64,000 bases of DNA. Origin: Pelecanus crispus (taxonomy: Eukaryota > Chordata > Aves > Pelecaniformes > Pelecanidae). A program made the translations under genes and the position numbers. How positions within the stretch are numbered: position 1 is the stretch's first letter; every line of letters starts with the position of its first letter. Shown one piece after another: positions 25,500 through 36,660 of this stretch. Under the pieces are notes generated by a model that searched no databases, had not been told where the DNA came from, and saw nothing but the letters and a program-made list of their open reading frames with translations. The stretch spans positions 3,234,001-3,298,000 of the forward strand of contig NC_134643.1 of the NCBI RefSeq assembly GCF_030463565.1, in the 5' to 3' direction.

Positions 25500-26200
25500 C
25501 TAGTTCATGAAAGGGCCTATAAATAAAGTCTCATTTGTCACTCACTCCATGAACCCAAACAGCACAGGGATATATTGACTCATGCCATTGTCTTAAGAAG
25601 CAGAAAGAATGCGTACTAATTTCTTCCTCCTTGCAAGACGGTGGGAAGTAACCTCGGCGTATCCAGATTATCTCTTTTTAGCGGAACAGCCCGGTTTTAA
25701 ATGCAAGACCAAATTTCCCCGAGATTTTCATATGTTTTATTAAATGGAGCTGCAAACCAGACTGGACATTAAATAATACTGTACTGCTCACAACAGCAGT
25801 GATCTTTAGAGGTTACTAACCTGCTATTGTATCTCTCAGATTTCCGTCTCGCTCTTCCGTTGTCATTTTGCTGTGTTATTACTCTTCAGGCTTCACATAG
25901 TATTCATTTCTCTGAATGAAAACAAATGACTCCTTGCAAGAGGCAGGAGATAAAGAATAATAAATACATTTTATGCACCACCTTAAAAAAGGGCTCTGAA
26001 TCCCCATCCATCCATCAGGAAATGTAAACCAGAGCTCAGGCAAAACACACACGCGCACACAGGCACGCGCCGGGGAGATAAAACTTGTTTTAAGGAAAAC
26101 ATGATATTGTTTAAAAATAAATATCTTGGAGGCTGCAAATAGACAACCCCCGGCTCCCGTGTTTTGTGGCATAAATTTAAGATAATTAAAAATACAAAGC
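25500..26200. promoter_or_regulatory. Non-repetitive AT-rich block upstream of CpG island
   Basis: Between the G-rich sequence at 25.0-25.4 kb and the CpG-rich shore lies a low-CpG, non-repetitive block with motifs such as TTGACTCATGCC (AP-1-like TGACTCA core near 25577) and TCATTTCTCTGAATGAAAAC. Its character suggests a proximal regulatory region about 2 kb upstream of the likely PLXNA4 promoter. This is inference from composition and position only. Confidence 0.25.
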
Positions 26201-27334
26201 TTGGATTAAGCCTGATTTTCTGTGAATGGTGGAGGCTGCGGGGAGGAGGGGGAGTCCTGCCGTGCTTGGTGCTGCACAACGTCCCTCCTGAGAAGCAGCC
26301 CCGGCCTCTCGTTGTGGCTATTGCTCGCCGCCCGCGGTGGGACCCCCTTCACCAGCCACCCTCATCCCTGCTGGGTGCCTTCATCTTGCACGGGGCAGGG
26401 GGAAGCTGCAGGCTCACTCCCAGGGTCTTCCCCTCCCTGCCTTGACGCGAGCGTGGCCAACACCCCAGGACGCAGAGGAGGTCTCCCCAGTTGATTCCCC
26501 TTTGCTCCCCCTCTGCGAGGTGCCCATCCTTGCGGCATCCGGGCTCCCCCGTCTCTACAACGAAGCAGCCCTGTTGCTCCGTGCCGCTATCAGTGCCCCG
26601 AGAGCACTGCTTTCTATCCCAACCATCTGCTGCCTGCTCTGCTTTCAGCTCAAGGAGAGCCCAGGTATCACCTGCAGAGAGGAGTTCGGGTCTCTGCACG
26701 GCGGGGAGCCAACTTGCGGAGCGGGGTTCGCTCCGTGGGGCAGCCCGGCCAGCCAGGCCGGCAGCCTTCTGGACACAAACCTCAGGCAGTTAAGCACTAA
26801 CAGCTTTTAAAAAATACTATTATTCCTGCGGCTGCCAGGAATTAAATGAAGACCCGGAGAGCAGAGCAGCTTGCAGCCGCTCTCTAGGATTACTGCTCAC
26901 CCAAGCTGAGAGATTGATCTTCCTCTGAGCATCCCTACACCCCCTCTGATGGGCTCCCCTCCTCGTTTGTCCTCGCTGGAGGAGAGCGGTGGGGCACACG
27001 CTGGCGAGGGAAAGGGCAGGCAGATGCCAGCCAGAGCCGCGATGCCGGGAAGAGCTTTTCTGGGAAGGTGATGGAGGGAGCCAGCAAGATGCGTTTGATT
27101 CCTTAAGGTTGGGTGGGTGGTTGTTTTTTTTTTTTTTCTTTCCTTTTTTTTTTTTCCATTTGGGCAGCGACGTTTCCCAATTAGCCCAATCAGGCTGGAG
27201 ATCCTAGGTGTCAGTAGTGAGTAGGAGCGGGGGAAGGCACCCGGAGGAGAAATCAAGGCAGCCGGAGTTGCAGCCGTGGGAGAGCGGCGGCGGCGGCGAT
27301 CGCTGCCCCGGGCGCGCTCGGAGGCGGCGGCTCC

Positions 27335-27364
27335 GTCCCCGTCCCCGTCCCCGTCCCCGTCCCC
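27335..27364 (-). repeat. (GTCCCC)5 hexamer array, strong G4 on the minus strand
   Basis: Five perfect GTCCCC units in tandem. On the - strand this gives five GGGG runs separated by AC, an ideal short-loop G-quadruplex sequence. It lies in the CpG island about 0.9 kb upstream of the probable exon 1 donor and is probably length-polymorphic. The Gly-Asp repeat in an antisense frame here is a by-product. Confidence 0.9.
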
Positions 27365-27860
27365 TGCAAACTTTGGGACCACGAAAAGCGGCTTGGGGGG
27401 TCCTCCTCCAGAGGCAACCTGCGCCCCTCCGCCTTCTCCCCTCTCCCAGAGGTGGGTGGGCTGGGGAAAGGAGGAGCAACTGGCCACTCTCTCTGCAAAG
27501 AAAAAAAAACAAAAAGAGGAAAGAAAGAGAAAAAGAACAGAAAGGGATTTTTTTTATCGTTTTTATTTTTTTTTAAATTATTATTATTATCCCTCCCTGG
27601 CGTGCTGGGCTCGCGTTGCCACCGCACTTCCACACCTCTCCGGCTTTTTTTTCTTTTTTTTTTTTTTGGAAGAGGGGTGTGTGCCTGCGCGTGTGTCCGC
27701 GTTTGCAAAAGAGCCTGGGTGTCAAAGCCCGCTCTGCAGCCACCATTGGGGAGGAGGGCTGGGGAGGAAGGGCTGGCGAGACAGCCGCAGTGCGAGCCCT
27801 CCCCGGCGGGCAGGCAGCGGCGCGGCGGCCGCGGAGCCGGGCATGGCACCGTAGCGCATC

Positions 27861-27893
27861 CCCTGCCTGCACCCTGCCTGCACCCCGCCTGCC
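27861..27893 (+). repeat. 11-bp tandem repeat, 3 copies
   Basis: CCCTGCCTGCA is repeated twice exactly, followed by a third copy with a C for T change and a final mismatch. It is GC-rich simple sequence in the presumed promoter. Confidence 0.8.
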
Positions 27894-27910
27894 AGCTCGG
27901 CTGCCTGTCT

Positions 27911-28030
27911 CCCCCCCCCCCCCCCTTGCTGATTTAGAGGCGGGGGGGGAAGGGCTGGGGGAGGGAGGGAAGGGGTGATTTGGGGGGGGAGTGAAAACTG
28001 GAGCTGCGTTCCTCCCCCCCCCCCCCCCCC
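27911..28030. repeat. C-run and G-run promoter segment
   Basis: A 15-C run (27911-27925) is followed by a G-rich stretch (about 27941-27990) with many GGG to GGGGGGGG runs, then by a 17-C run (28014-28030). The G-rich part satisfies the G4 pattern on the + strand and the C runs satisfy it on the - strand. The segment lies 250-370 bases upstream of the probable exon 1 donor, so it may be at or near the transcription start. Homopolymer lengths may be unreliable. Confidence 0.8.
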
Positions 28031-28123
28031 TCCAGCTCTGGGCGAGCCAGACACGGTTTGCCCAGTACAGAGAGAGGGGCTCCGTGTTCCGCCTCCGTGG
28101 AGTATTTGGGATTGGAGAGAGAG

Positions 28124-28152
28124 ACACACACACGCGCACACACACACACACA
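28124..28152 (+). repeat. AC/CGCA microsatellite in likely 5' UTR
   Basis: ACACAC units are interrupted by CGCG at about 28133-28136 and followed by more CA units. If the leader starts upstream, this lies in the 5' UTR. Confidence 0.85.
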
Positions 28153-28171
28153 GAGACCATCTGCAGTGTCA

Positions 28172-28189
28172 ATGCGGCGCCTGCTCTGA
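28172..28189 (+). other. PLXNA4: Mini upstream ORF (MRRLL, stop) in the leader
   Basis: ATG CGG CGC CTG CTC TGA: five codons and a stop within the presumed first exon, about 98 bases before the donor. The -3 base is T and the +4 base is C, so initiation context is weak. If transcripts start upstream of 28172, ribosomes would meet this ATG before the PLXNA4 start. The effect is inferred and depends on the true transcription start. Confidence 0.45.
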
Positions 28190-28218
28190 AGACTGAAGTG
28201 GGGGGAAAGGAGAGGAGG

Positions 28219-28250
<32 letters not shown>
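28219..28250 (+). repeat. A-run followed by TA repeat next to donor
   Basis: About 18 A residues (28219-28236) run into seven TA units (28237-28250), 37 bases before the probable exon 1 donor. This low-complexity tract is unusual in an otherwise GC-rich island. Confidence 0.9.
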
Positions 28251-28320
28251 CCAAAACGCACCCAAAGCAAGCGAGGAGCTTTCCCAGGTAAGGAGCCCCC
28301 CGCCCCGCCCGGGCAGCGGG

Positions 28321-28344
28321 AGGATGCCCCGGAGGATGCCCCGG
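28321..28344 (+). repeat. 12-bp perfect tandem duplication
   Basis: AGGATGCCCCGG occurs twice in tandem, 34 bases downstream of the probable exon 1 donor. It is a GC-rich slippage duplication within the CpG island. Confidence 0.9.
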
Positions 28345-31300
28345 GAGGGCCGGCGGGGCTGCAGCGGTACCTGCCCTCCACACCTGGCCGGGGGGGCTCT
28401 GGGAGGGTCCCCCCCCGCCGCTTCTCCCCACCCCCGGGTCGTGGGGAGGGGGTCGGGGCTGGCGGGCAGGGACCCCCGCGGGCAGCGGGCTGAGGCGGGG
28501 GTGACCGGGCACGGCCCCTCCGCCCCTCCCGGGCCGGATGGGAGGATGCTGGGGGGGTTCGCAGCGGGGACCCCCGGCATCCCCCGCTCCTCCACATCCC
28601 CAGCGCGGAGGGGACGCGGTGCCCGCTGTGTCCCCCCCCCACCCACCTCCCCCGGATCCTCGATAGCTTTTTCCCCATGCACAAGGCTCAACTTTTCTCC
28701 CCGGAGGTAGTGGCTCCAGCGTCGCAGCTTGTCCCTAATCACCCCCGGCTGCGGATTTTCCTCCCCTCGGGGGGGTATTTTCCCTCCCTCGGTGCCCCAG
28801 TGCCTTCCCCCGGCGAGGGGTTGGAGGCATTTGCAAACTTTTCCTGCTCCCGACGAGGCTGCAGCTGGACGGGGCTGGAGGCAGAGCCCTTTTCCCGGGG
28901 AGGATCAGCACCTCCCGGGCGACCGGTGGATGGGGACAGGGGCCACCCCCGGCGGGGAACACCTCGGAGAGAAGGGGGGGACCCCCCTCGTTTCCCTTCC
29001 TGCAAGGTGCTGGAGAGTTTGAACTGCCCAAATCCCGGCTGCGGAGTCAGTGCTGATGAACCTCCCTCCCTCCGTGCATGTGTGTGCTGCAACTGAAACC
29101 TGCGTATTGATGCTCTTCATTTATCAGACATATGCCCTTAAATTATGTAGACAGGGAGAAGTGATCTAAACACCGAGCCGCACATGGTTTTGGTGGAAAT
29201 ATAATACTCTGGCAGCAGATGAGTTCCTCCCAGATAAACAAACCCACTTGCTCAGCCCCAGCAGGGCTAAGTGCTGTTTGGGTTTGTAGTGGCTGCATGC
29301 GGCTGCTACATACCCAGCCCAGAGGAAAACCTCCTCCTGGGGCCCCATCTGCTCCCTGTACTGGGAAGGGATGCAGCATTTTCCGTGTCGGATTGGGCTG
29401 TAGGACCTGCAGGACTCGCCTTCATGGAAAGGACCAGGTGGAAAGCGTGTGGCCGCGCTCCTCTCCCGTAAAACTTCCACCCCGCGTCTGCTCCGCTTTG
29501 CTTCCAGCCCTGCCGCCGGGCAGCCGTGCCAAAGAGCTCGCTGGAAACGCACCTGATTTTTCATGGCTTCCCTCCGCCACCGGGATGCAATGCCTGGGAT
29601 GTGAGGTTTTGGGGAAAGCAAAGGGGGTCTGAGGCTTTCCAGGTCGTGGGGGTGAGCGGTGCAGGGAGGGGAGGTTTGGAGCAGGACCCCTGGGACTGCC
29701 AGGGGATGCTCTTATTCCGGAGGAACAATGACAGCGTGAGGGGATTTTACAGCCAATGCAACTGCTCGCAGCCTTCTAGAGACTTATCTTGAGTGTGCAC
29801 CAGCCCTGCACAAACATTTTGGAAGGCGTAAAGCATGCTAACTTATTTTATCTGTCCTCTGTTTCACCTGGGTCTTGTTTATAGAAGCTGGTTAAATCCG
29901 CGAGCGGGTAGGACCAGCGGAGCATGGGGTTGCTTTGCCTTCGCCGTCTCTGTGATTTTAATGACAGCGTGTGCCTCCCAGTGTGAGATTAGGTGCTTCC
30001 TCCCCCTGGCTAAGCCACTGTCTTAAGGTCTTGGGGATGCGAGCAGCATTTTGTTTGTGGTTTAATTGCCTCGGGAAGTGCGTGTTTGTTTGTTTGTGTG
30101 TGGGACCCTTTGCTAGAGCTGGGCTTCAAGCGGTGCAACAGATGGGTGTCTGCTTTTCGTGTGCAGCCGGGTTTAAACATGCAATCCCAGCCCTGTCACG
30201 AAAGCCTGGGATTTTCTTCCTTCCTCTGCCCAGACCCATCATCCATGGGGGTGGCTCCTTTCCGAAAGGACCAGTCCAAGGCTTTTCCTTTCTGTCCCAT
30301 CTTAAATGCGCGGTGCTCGGCAATATCAATAAGATGCAAAATAAATGACAGCCGCATGATCTAAGTGTTGTTTATGTCCAAGACGGGTGTTTTAAAATAC
30401 AGGCTGATGATCAATCACGGTGCTGTTGGGAAGCTTCTGCTTGATAATTGTAACTGCCTTGTAGGCGCTGAAGACTGGTGTTAAATCTGTTCAGCGTGCA
30501 ATCCGGCACCTGGCTAGCAGAGGGATGAGCACTATTGCAAATCCTAAGAGAGATGCTGAACTTCTCCATGGGGAGAGGAAATATTCGAGCTTTTCCTCAT
30601 GCTTTCACCTGCCAGCATCCCTTCTCTGCACCCGCAGCAAGCCTGGTGCTAGACAGCCTGTAGATGTGGCAAAGCGAAGGGCTCAGCACAGGCATGAGAG
30701 CAGCTGGGATCCACCGCCGAGGAGGCAGAAACCGTCTTTGGCAGCCAGATCCCGGGGGGCAGGGGGTTGCTGGAGCCAGTTTTGTGTTGACTCCTCTGGT
30801 TTTGCAGGGTGAGGAGGGGAGGAGGGATGCTGGATCCCCTTTTGTGCTGCATCTCTTTCCTTTTATTGAATTGCTTTGTCTCTGTCTCCCGATTTCCTCG
30901 ATGTTGAGCAGTTGCAATAAAACCTACCTCCTTCCCGGAGTGCCGGGGTTTGATTTGCGCTCTCACACGCCCCAGGGTGAAAAGCCTTGCAAGGTCTTAG
31001 ATACTCGGGTGTGCTGTGTAGGAATTAATTTCTTGTTTGGAAGGGAACACTGAAAAGCTTCGTAAAAAGCTGAGAATGGTGGTGGCATGGTAGGCTCATG
31101 CTCCGCGTTGGGATTCTACATGGGGAGGGTTTTAGAGGTAGGGCTTTTGAGTTTTGGAGTTAACGGTGCCAAAGTTTGCTGCTTGGCATTGCCTACAGGT
31201 GTTTTTGAGCAAAATGGCATGCTGCCCTGAGAGCCACTTGGCTCTTGATTTATTATTCACAATACCCTCTTAAAGTGAGGTCCCACATAGCTGAGAGTGA

Positions 31301-34300
31301 GACCCAATGTCACCCCTTTGCAGCTGCAGTGCTGGGACTCGAAAGTCTCATGTCCTGCCCATGAATCGTCCTCCCCAGCTAGGGATGCAATTTGGATTAT
31401 GACTGTTTCCTATAGGAAAGCCCTCAAACCGCCTGATGCTCAAATAAAAAGCCCTTTCTGGTCCCCACCAGTGTGACGAAAGGCTTCAGAGGGCTCTTTC
31501 TTACTCCTTCCTTCTTGCTTGCAAGACTCCGTTAATGGACACCAACCGCTCCAGGCGCCCAAGGCAATGAGACTTCCCGTCTGCAGAGTCTGGGCAACCC
31601 ACTGACTTATGGCAGGATATCAGTGATGAGCGTGCTTCCCCGCATGACTGTCTTCGGGTGAAAAGCACTTTATATCCCTTAGGTTTGAGCTCTCAAGGAG
31701 CCTGCGGCAAAAAATACAGAAGTAAATACATAGGGCTCCCCAAATGTTTTTCACTCAGACTCTGAACTATTTTAAAAGAGTGTGAAAGTATTCTCATTCC
31801 CCTTGTGCAGATTGGGAAACTGAGGCGCAGAGAGGCAGAAGGCTCAGTCTGCATTTATTGGTGGGAATCCTCACTCACCACCATGAAATACAAACTGAAC
31901 CCCAAGTGGTACTTGGAGATGAGAGCAGTGAGTGGTCCCCTGCCCTTGAGCCTGTGCTTCAACAGTCAAGAGCAGTGCTTGGTCAGAACAGGACGCTTGC
32001 AAGATTGAACTTTTTCCAGTTAAAATGACAGATGGGTGCTTTAAAATGAGAAAATATCATCTTGGGTTAGTGCATCGGCCCGGGGGCAGCTGTGCTCTCA
32101 TGAACCTTGGTTCCCATATCTTTAAAATTGGGTACAAAATGCTTCTAATCACCTTTGGGAATGGAGAGATCATTGCAAAAATGAGATGTGTCATGATACC
32201 AACAGTCTGCGTGGTGATTTTCTGGAATTGGCATTCCTCTTTATTTTTGGGGTTTTTTTGACTCATCCCACTGGAACTGTCTGGTTTTCTTTGTTCTTCG
32301 TTGGTGCATGTGCATGCCTAAGTTTGCCTTGTCCTTGCTTGGTTGCATCTCGTAAGGTGCTGAGCAGCCACGCAGGTAAGAGGTGCCAAGTCTCAGTCCT
32401 GCATCCCCTGCAGTGGGAGCCAGCGTAGTGTAGCATCTGTCCTGCAACCCTTTCCTTTGCCAAAAAAAATCCCTCTGTGAGCCCTTAGAGATGCTCTGAA
32501 GGCTTTGAATGGGCACCTTTGGTTTGGAAACCCAATGGTCGTTTCATTTTAGACACCTCTAGTCCGTGCAGCTCAGTGCTCCAGCTAACATGTGAACCTT
32601 GCTGGAGACATGCGCTCTTCAAAGGTGATTCTGGAGCCATGGAGGAAGCCAGCTCTTTGCTTCAGTTCAGTATAATGTTCCCAGCTGTTTCTACCTCAAA
32701 TACTAATGTTTGTAGAAGACACCAAGTTCTCAGGACTGGAAGAGAGCCTGAAGACCTCAGCAGGATCAGTGGTTGGGTTGAAACCTCCATCCCCACTATG
32801 CTGCCTATCAACAGGTGGCTTTGACCTTACCTGAGGGGGATTTCACTAGAAAAAGAGAGGTCATTTTTAGACTCCGTGACTTCCTTTTACTCCAGGCTTT
32901 GCTACCTGGAAGGCTTTCCAGTGTTTTTTAAATACTGCATGCCATGAAACAGAAATCCAGACCCAACAGTCAAGGGGCTGAGATTCGCGGGCTTTTTTTT
33001 TTGCATGGGAGTAAACAAAACCTGCTGCTGAGCGTGGCTGGATTGTACTGGTGACCCAGAAGGGAGACCTTGTGTCGCCTTCTCTCTCGGCTTTCACGCC
33101 TGATCTCTGAGTTTCCTTCCAGCTATGTTATCCATACATGAGTGGTCTGCCGGGGCTTTCCCACCAAGCCATTGGCAATAAATTTACGGGAGCTGACTGG
33201 CACTTGAATTTGCCTTGTCCTTCTGACAGGACGAATGTGTGGATCTAATGCAGATAATATGGGACAGGTTTCCATTACAGGCATTTGCATGATATATACT
33301 CACACACGTCCCCCTCCTCTGAGCTTGTGCAAGGCCCAGAGGAATAAATCTTGATGCTTGGTGAACCCTCGCAGCCAATGCTGCACCAAACGCATGTAAA
33401 TGTTTGCAAAATGAGCCACCCCGACCCGCTTGTTATTCCTCCTTGAGCATAAAACACTACATAGGGGAGGAAAGGTGAGGGTGGTGGAGTTTTTTTCATT
33501 TTTCATCCCAGTATTGTTTTCCTTTGAAACAGTGAAAAGATGCTGGACTTGGGGACTGCATGTAGAAGGTTAATATTTATATACTTGTTGTTTCTTCTGA
33601 AGTGAGGAACGTGCACTTGCCACCAGCAGCCCCCCCCAGCGCTCATTCATAAAGAGCCTTGCTGGTGAGTGTCTCAGTGTTAAACTGCGTGGTGACTTGA
33701 GTTTAGAGTTATAGGAATCGAAGCGACGAATTAGCAGTAAATCAAAGCCCGGATGGCTCCGTACCCAACTGCGGCAAGACTTAAATTAAAAATATCTTGC
33801 CGAGATGAAGTACTCATAAGTCAAGCACTGGCGTTGTGTCAGTCTGGGCTTCGGTGGCGAGAGCTCAGCCCCTTTGAAACAGAAACCACGAGGAGCCCAC
33901 GTATTGATCCCCAGCTGAACTGGGAAATTGCCACTTCATTTCTTCTATTAAATGTTCTTTCTTTTCTTTCCTTTTTGCCTTTTTTCCCTCCCCTGAAGGG
34001 AAGATGGTCGTGCTGGGTAGTTGGGAAGAGGTTTGCAGATTTGCTGCACATGCGTGTGGCCCTGTTTGACTTGGTTAGAGCATATTTGATTGTGAAAAGG
34101 GATTTATTTGTTTTTTGTGACCGGGGATTTGTCTATAATGTAGTGCTGGAAATAAAACTCATTTAGAGACTAAGGAGGTGTATCCTGTTACAATTGCCTA
34201 TTGATGGAATAGCAAGTGCTTGGTGTGCAACACAGCTTTATTTTACTTTAGGGAAACTTATTCTGGGCTGCCAGAGGGAGACTTTGATTTGCCAGAGAGC

Positions 34301-36626
34301 TGCCCCATGGCCCTGAGCAAGTCCCTTGGCTCCTTGTTTCCCCTTCTATCAAGTGGGGGTGGTCTTGGCGAAGTGACTGTCCCTTTAGCCATCATCTAAG
34401 AGTTGTTTTGCTCTAATGACTTTTACAAATGACTCACTTTCTGTAAGTGAGATGATAAAGCCAGGGAGGTTCTGGTTGGGAACTCACTCAGCAGCCTGAG
34501 GAATAGCATCATGTACATGGCCAATAGTCACTAACGGCTGCTGTCCTATCCCTGGGCAGTGTCACCTTCTTCTGCTGGCTGGGAAGAGGCTTTCAGAGGT
34601 GGTGAGGGGCAGGAGGCTGTTCTACTTGGGGGGGAAAGGCTCTGTCACCACCGCCCTGCCAGGTAGAGGAGTTGAGCTGGGAATACGACCACGCCAGCTG
34701 TGGAGCTAATCAAAGACTTTTGCTTTGATTTTTCTCTAATGGGCAATTTAGGGGGAAAAAAAGCCAAATGAGGATGGGCATGTCTGCTTGACTTGCTAGC
34801 TTAAAAGAAGTGAATTTCTGGGCTGTTTTGGGAAACCCCTTTTGTTTGTCAGGGGTTTGGTGCAAATTGCTAAAATGAGGTTCTTGCTAAAAGCAGAGCA
34901 ACACGCAGAGTTTTGTAAGCTGTTACCCTGAGATGTGTATATGGTGGTGGTGGTGGGGGTGGTATCTCCATGGCTAATTTTGGGCATTTCCTCTTTTTGG
35001 TTGTGTCTCACCCTTTGTAGTCTCCCCTTCGTGGTGTCCTCCCGGCTGGATGGGGGTTGTCCCCTGTCACAGTCCTCTTTCCTTCCAGCCACCCTGCAGC
35101 CCCCAGGCTCATTTGGAGGGTTGCAATGACCTCGATGCCTGGTGCTTTTGAGGCTGCATACCCCCATCACCCCTTGAACCCCAGGCTCCACCTCTCCAGA
35201 GCATCCAGCCCCCTCCCAGACAGCTACCTTGGGGAGGGCAGTGCTCCAGGGGCAACCTGGAGGGTGACTTGTTGGTTTAAGTCCCAGCTTTGCCACCATG
35301 GAAGCCACCTCCAGGAGGGCAATTGCCTTCTCACCCTGAAGACGGCAGGATGAGCTCTGAGTTTTCCTCCTGCGCTTAGCTGCTATGGTGATGAGTTGCT
35401 ATAGAAACACATAGTTAGCATTATTATTTATTATTGAAAGGTGCTTCTTTTCATCTCTTAAATGCAGAGTCGTGCCAGGAGGAGCCCAATGCTGGGTGTG
35501 GGGTCCTGCCCACCCTGTCCACACAGGTCAGTGGGTTATGCTTCCCGGCGAGCCAGGCTTTAGCCACGCTGGAGGCAAGCAACCGTGCTGTGCTGCCCCA
35601 GCGGGCTGATCTGGTTAAACAAATCCCCCCAGTATGTTCCCGTCACAGGTTCCTTCCTTCGTCAGATCCATCCTTTGGAGGGGGATTTGTGTGAAGCGTT
35701 TCATTATAATGAGCTTAGTTATTTCCAAACTAGTAATCGCATGTCACCATTCGGTGCAAAGGGTTTGCATTAAGTTCTGTAATAATATGTCTATTCATCC
35801 ATCACAAATACTATATTCACAGGACCTTGTAGTGATTGCCTGGTAAATACCTTCTCTTATCTCTTTGCATGCGCTGTTCCTTGTTTGCTGAAGTCGTCCC
35901 CCCCTCTGCAAACTCATCCCTCCGCACTGGGAGGCAGGGAAGCTCCTCCGGTGCTCCTGTCCCGGGCTCCTGCTCTGCCCGAGCCCCCCTGCAGCTGGGC
36001 ACCCGGCCAGGCTGCGCAGGGGAGGCCCCTCCAGGGCTGGCTGCAACCTGCGAGATGCCAAGCACAGCAAGTGGTGCTAAGGGTATCGCTGCCTGCCCTA
36101 GCTATCACTTTCCAGCTGCTGTGGGTGGGTCAAAGCCTGTTTTAGGGGCTCCTCTTGCTCCCCAGGAATGGATGCGAGGGGTAGGAGCCAGTATCTTCTG
36201 TAGGCTGGGTGCTGAGCAATACTCTGGCTGAGAATTGCTGCAGGGGGTCCTGTAGGGAGCCCGTTTATACATCTCTCCGGACACATGCATTGGTTTTGGG
36301 AATGCACAGCTGGGAGGTGTGGCAGGGATGCAAAGCCAGATGCCTGGGTCCTTTGCCTGCAGCCACCAGGTTCACGGCTTCCCGTTGAAGCTGGCAGCGC
36401 TGCAGAGGTGCCTCTGCAAGGAAACCTCCCTCCATCCTGCTGTCCTTCACACCCCAGCAGCCCTGAGGATGCTGCAGCTGCTGCAGAGCAGTGGCTTGGT
36501 GGGGCAGGTGCAATGTAGCCTGGAGGTGGAGGGCTTGGCTTTGCTTGCAGCTGGGATTAGCTGTGCAATTCTTCCTTCTTCCCCTCCTAGCTCTAAAGGA
36601 CTCCCTGGAAAATGCCTGGTGGGGGA

Positions 36627-36660
36627 AAAAAAAAAAAAGAAAGAAAAAAGAAAAAAAAAG
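36627..36660 (+). repeat. A-rich purine tract
   Basis: A runs interrupted by single G residues form a low-complexity polypurine stretch in intron 1. Confidence 0.85.

Larger units (their letters stand above)
16681..27200. other. Upstream flank of PLXNA4, no gene recognised
   Basis: About 10.5 kb without a supported gene. It includes an AT-rich stretch at 17160-17400, a 26-A run at 17992-18017, AT-rich low-repeat blocks at 18400-18720, 19620-20120 and 25500-26200 that could be conserved non-coding DNA, and G-rich G4-capable motifs at 20373-20391 and 23160-23187. Open frames such as 23807-24284 and 25041-25443 overlap in several frames on both strands and resemble no family. CpG density rises from about 26220 toward the island. 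Confidence 0.5.
28050..28287 (+). other. PLXNA4: Probable non-coding exon 1 of PLXNA4 (start uncertain)
   Basis: The right end is set by CCCAG/GTAAGG, a near-ideal 5' splice site whose donor GT is at 28288-28289, in the middle of the CpG island. The next strong acceptor that leads into PLXNA4 coding sequence is at 56187-56188. The left end is a placeholder because no promoter element fixes the transcription start. Within the segment are a CA/CG repeat (28124-28152), a six-codon mini-ORF (28172-28189) and an A-run followed by TA repeat (28219-28250). The exon has no PLXNA4 coding sequence. Exon identity is inferred from position and splice consensus; a transcript would settle it. Confidence 0.6.
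27200..29060. promoter_or_regulatory. PLXNA4: CpG island, likely PLXNA4 promoter
   Basis: This is the only long, dense CpG island in the window, with many CGs, CCGCCC/GGGCGG-type Sp1 boxes and GCGGCGGCGG runs. It has no convincing TATA box at a defined position, as expected of a broad CpG promoter. It surrounds a consensus splice donor (after 28287) and lies about 28 kb upstream of the first PLXNA4 coding exon on the same strand. PLXNA4 is known to have a non-coding first exon. A CCAAT-type motif (AGCCCAATCAGG) occurs near 27183. A CpG shore extends left to about 26220. The exact transcription start cannot be read from sequence alone. Confidence 0.75.

Noticed and set aside
27573..28742. 389-codon open frame on the minus strand across the CpG island
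   Set aside because: Low-complexity composition dictated by C/G runs, CA and poly(A) tracts (poly-Gly, poly-Phe, repeated Val-Cys). It overlaps several equally open frames on both strands. GC-rich DNA lacks stop codons by chance, and no protein family is recognisable.
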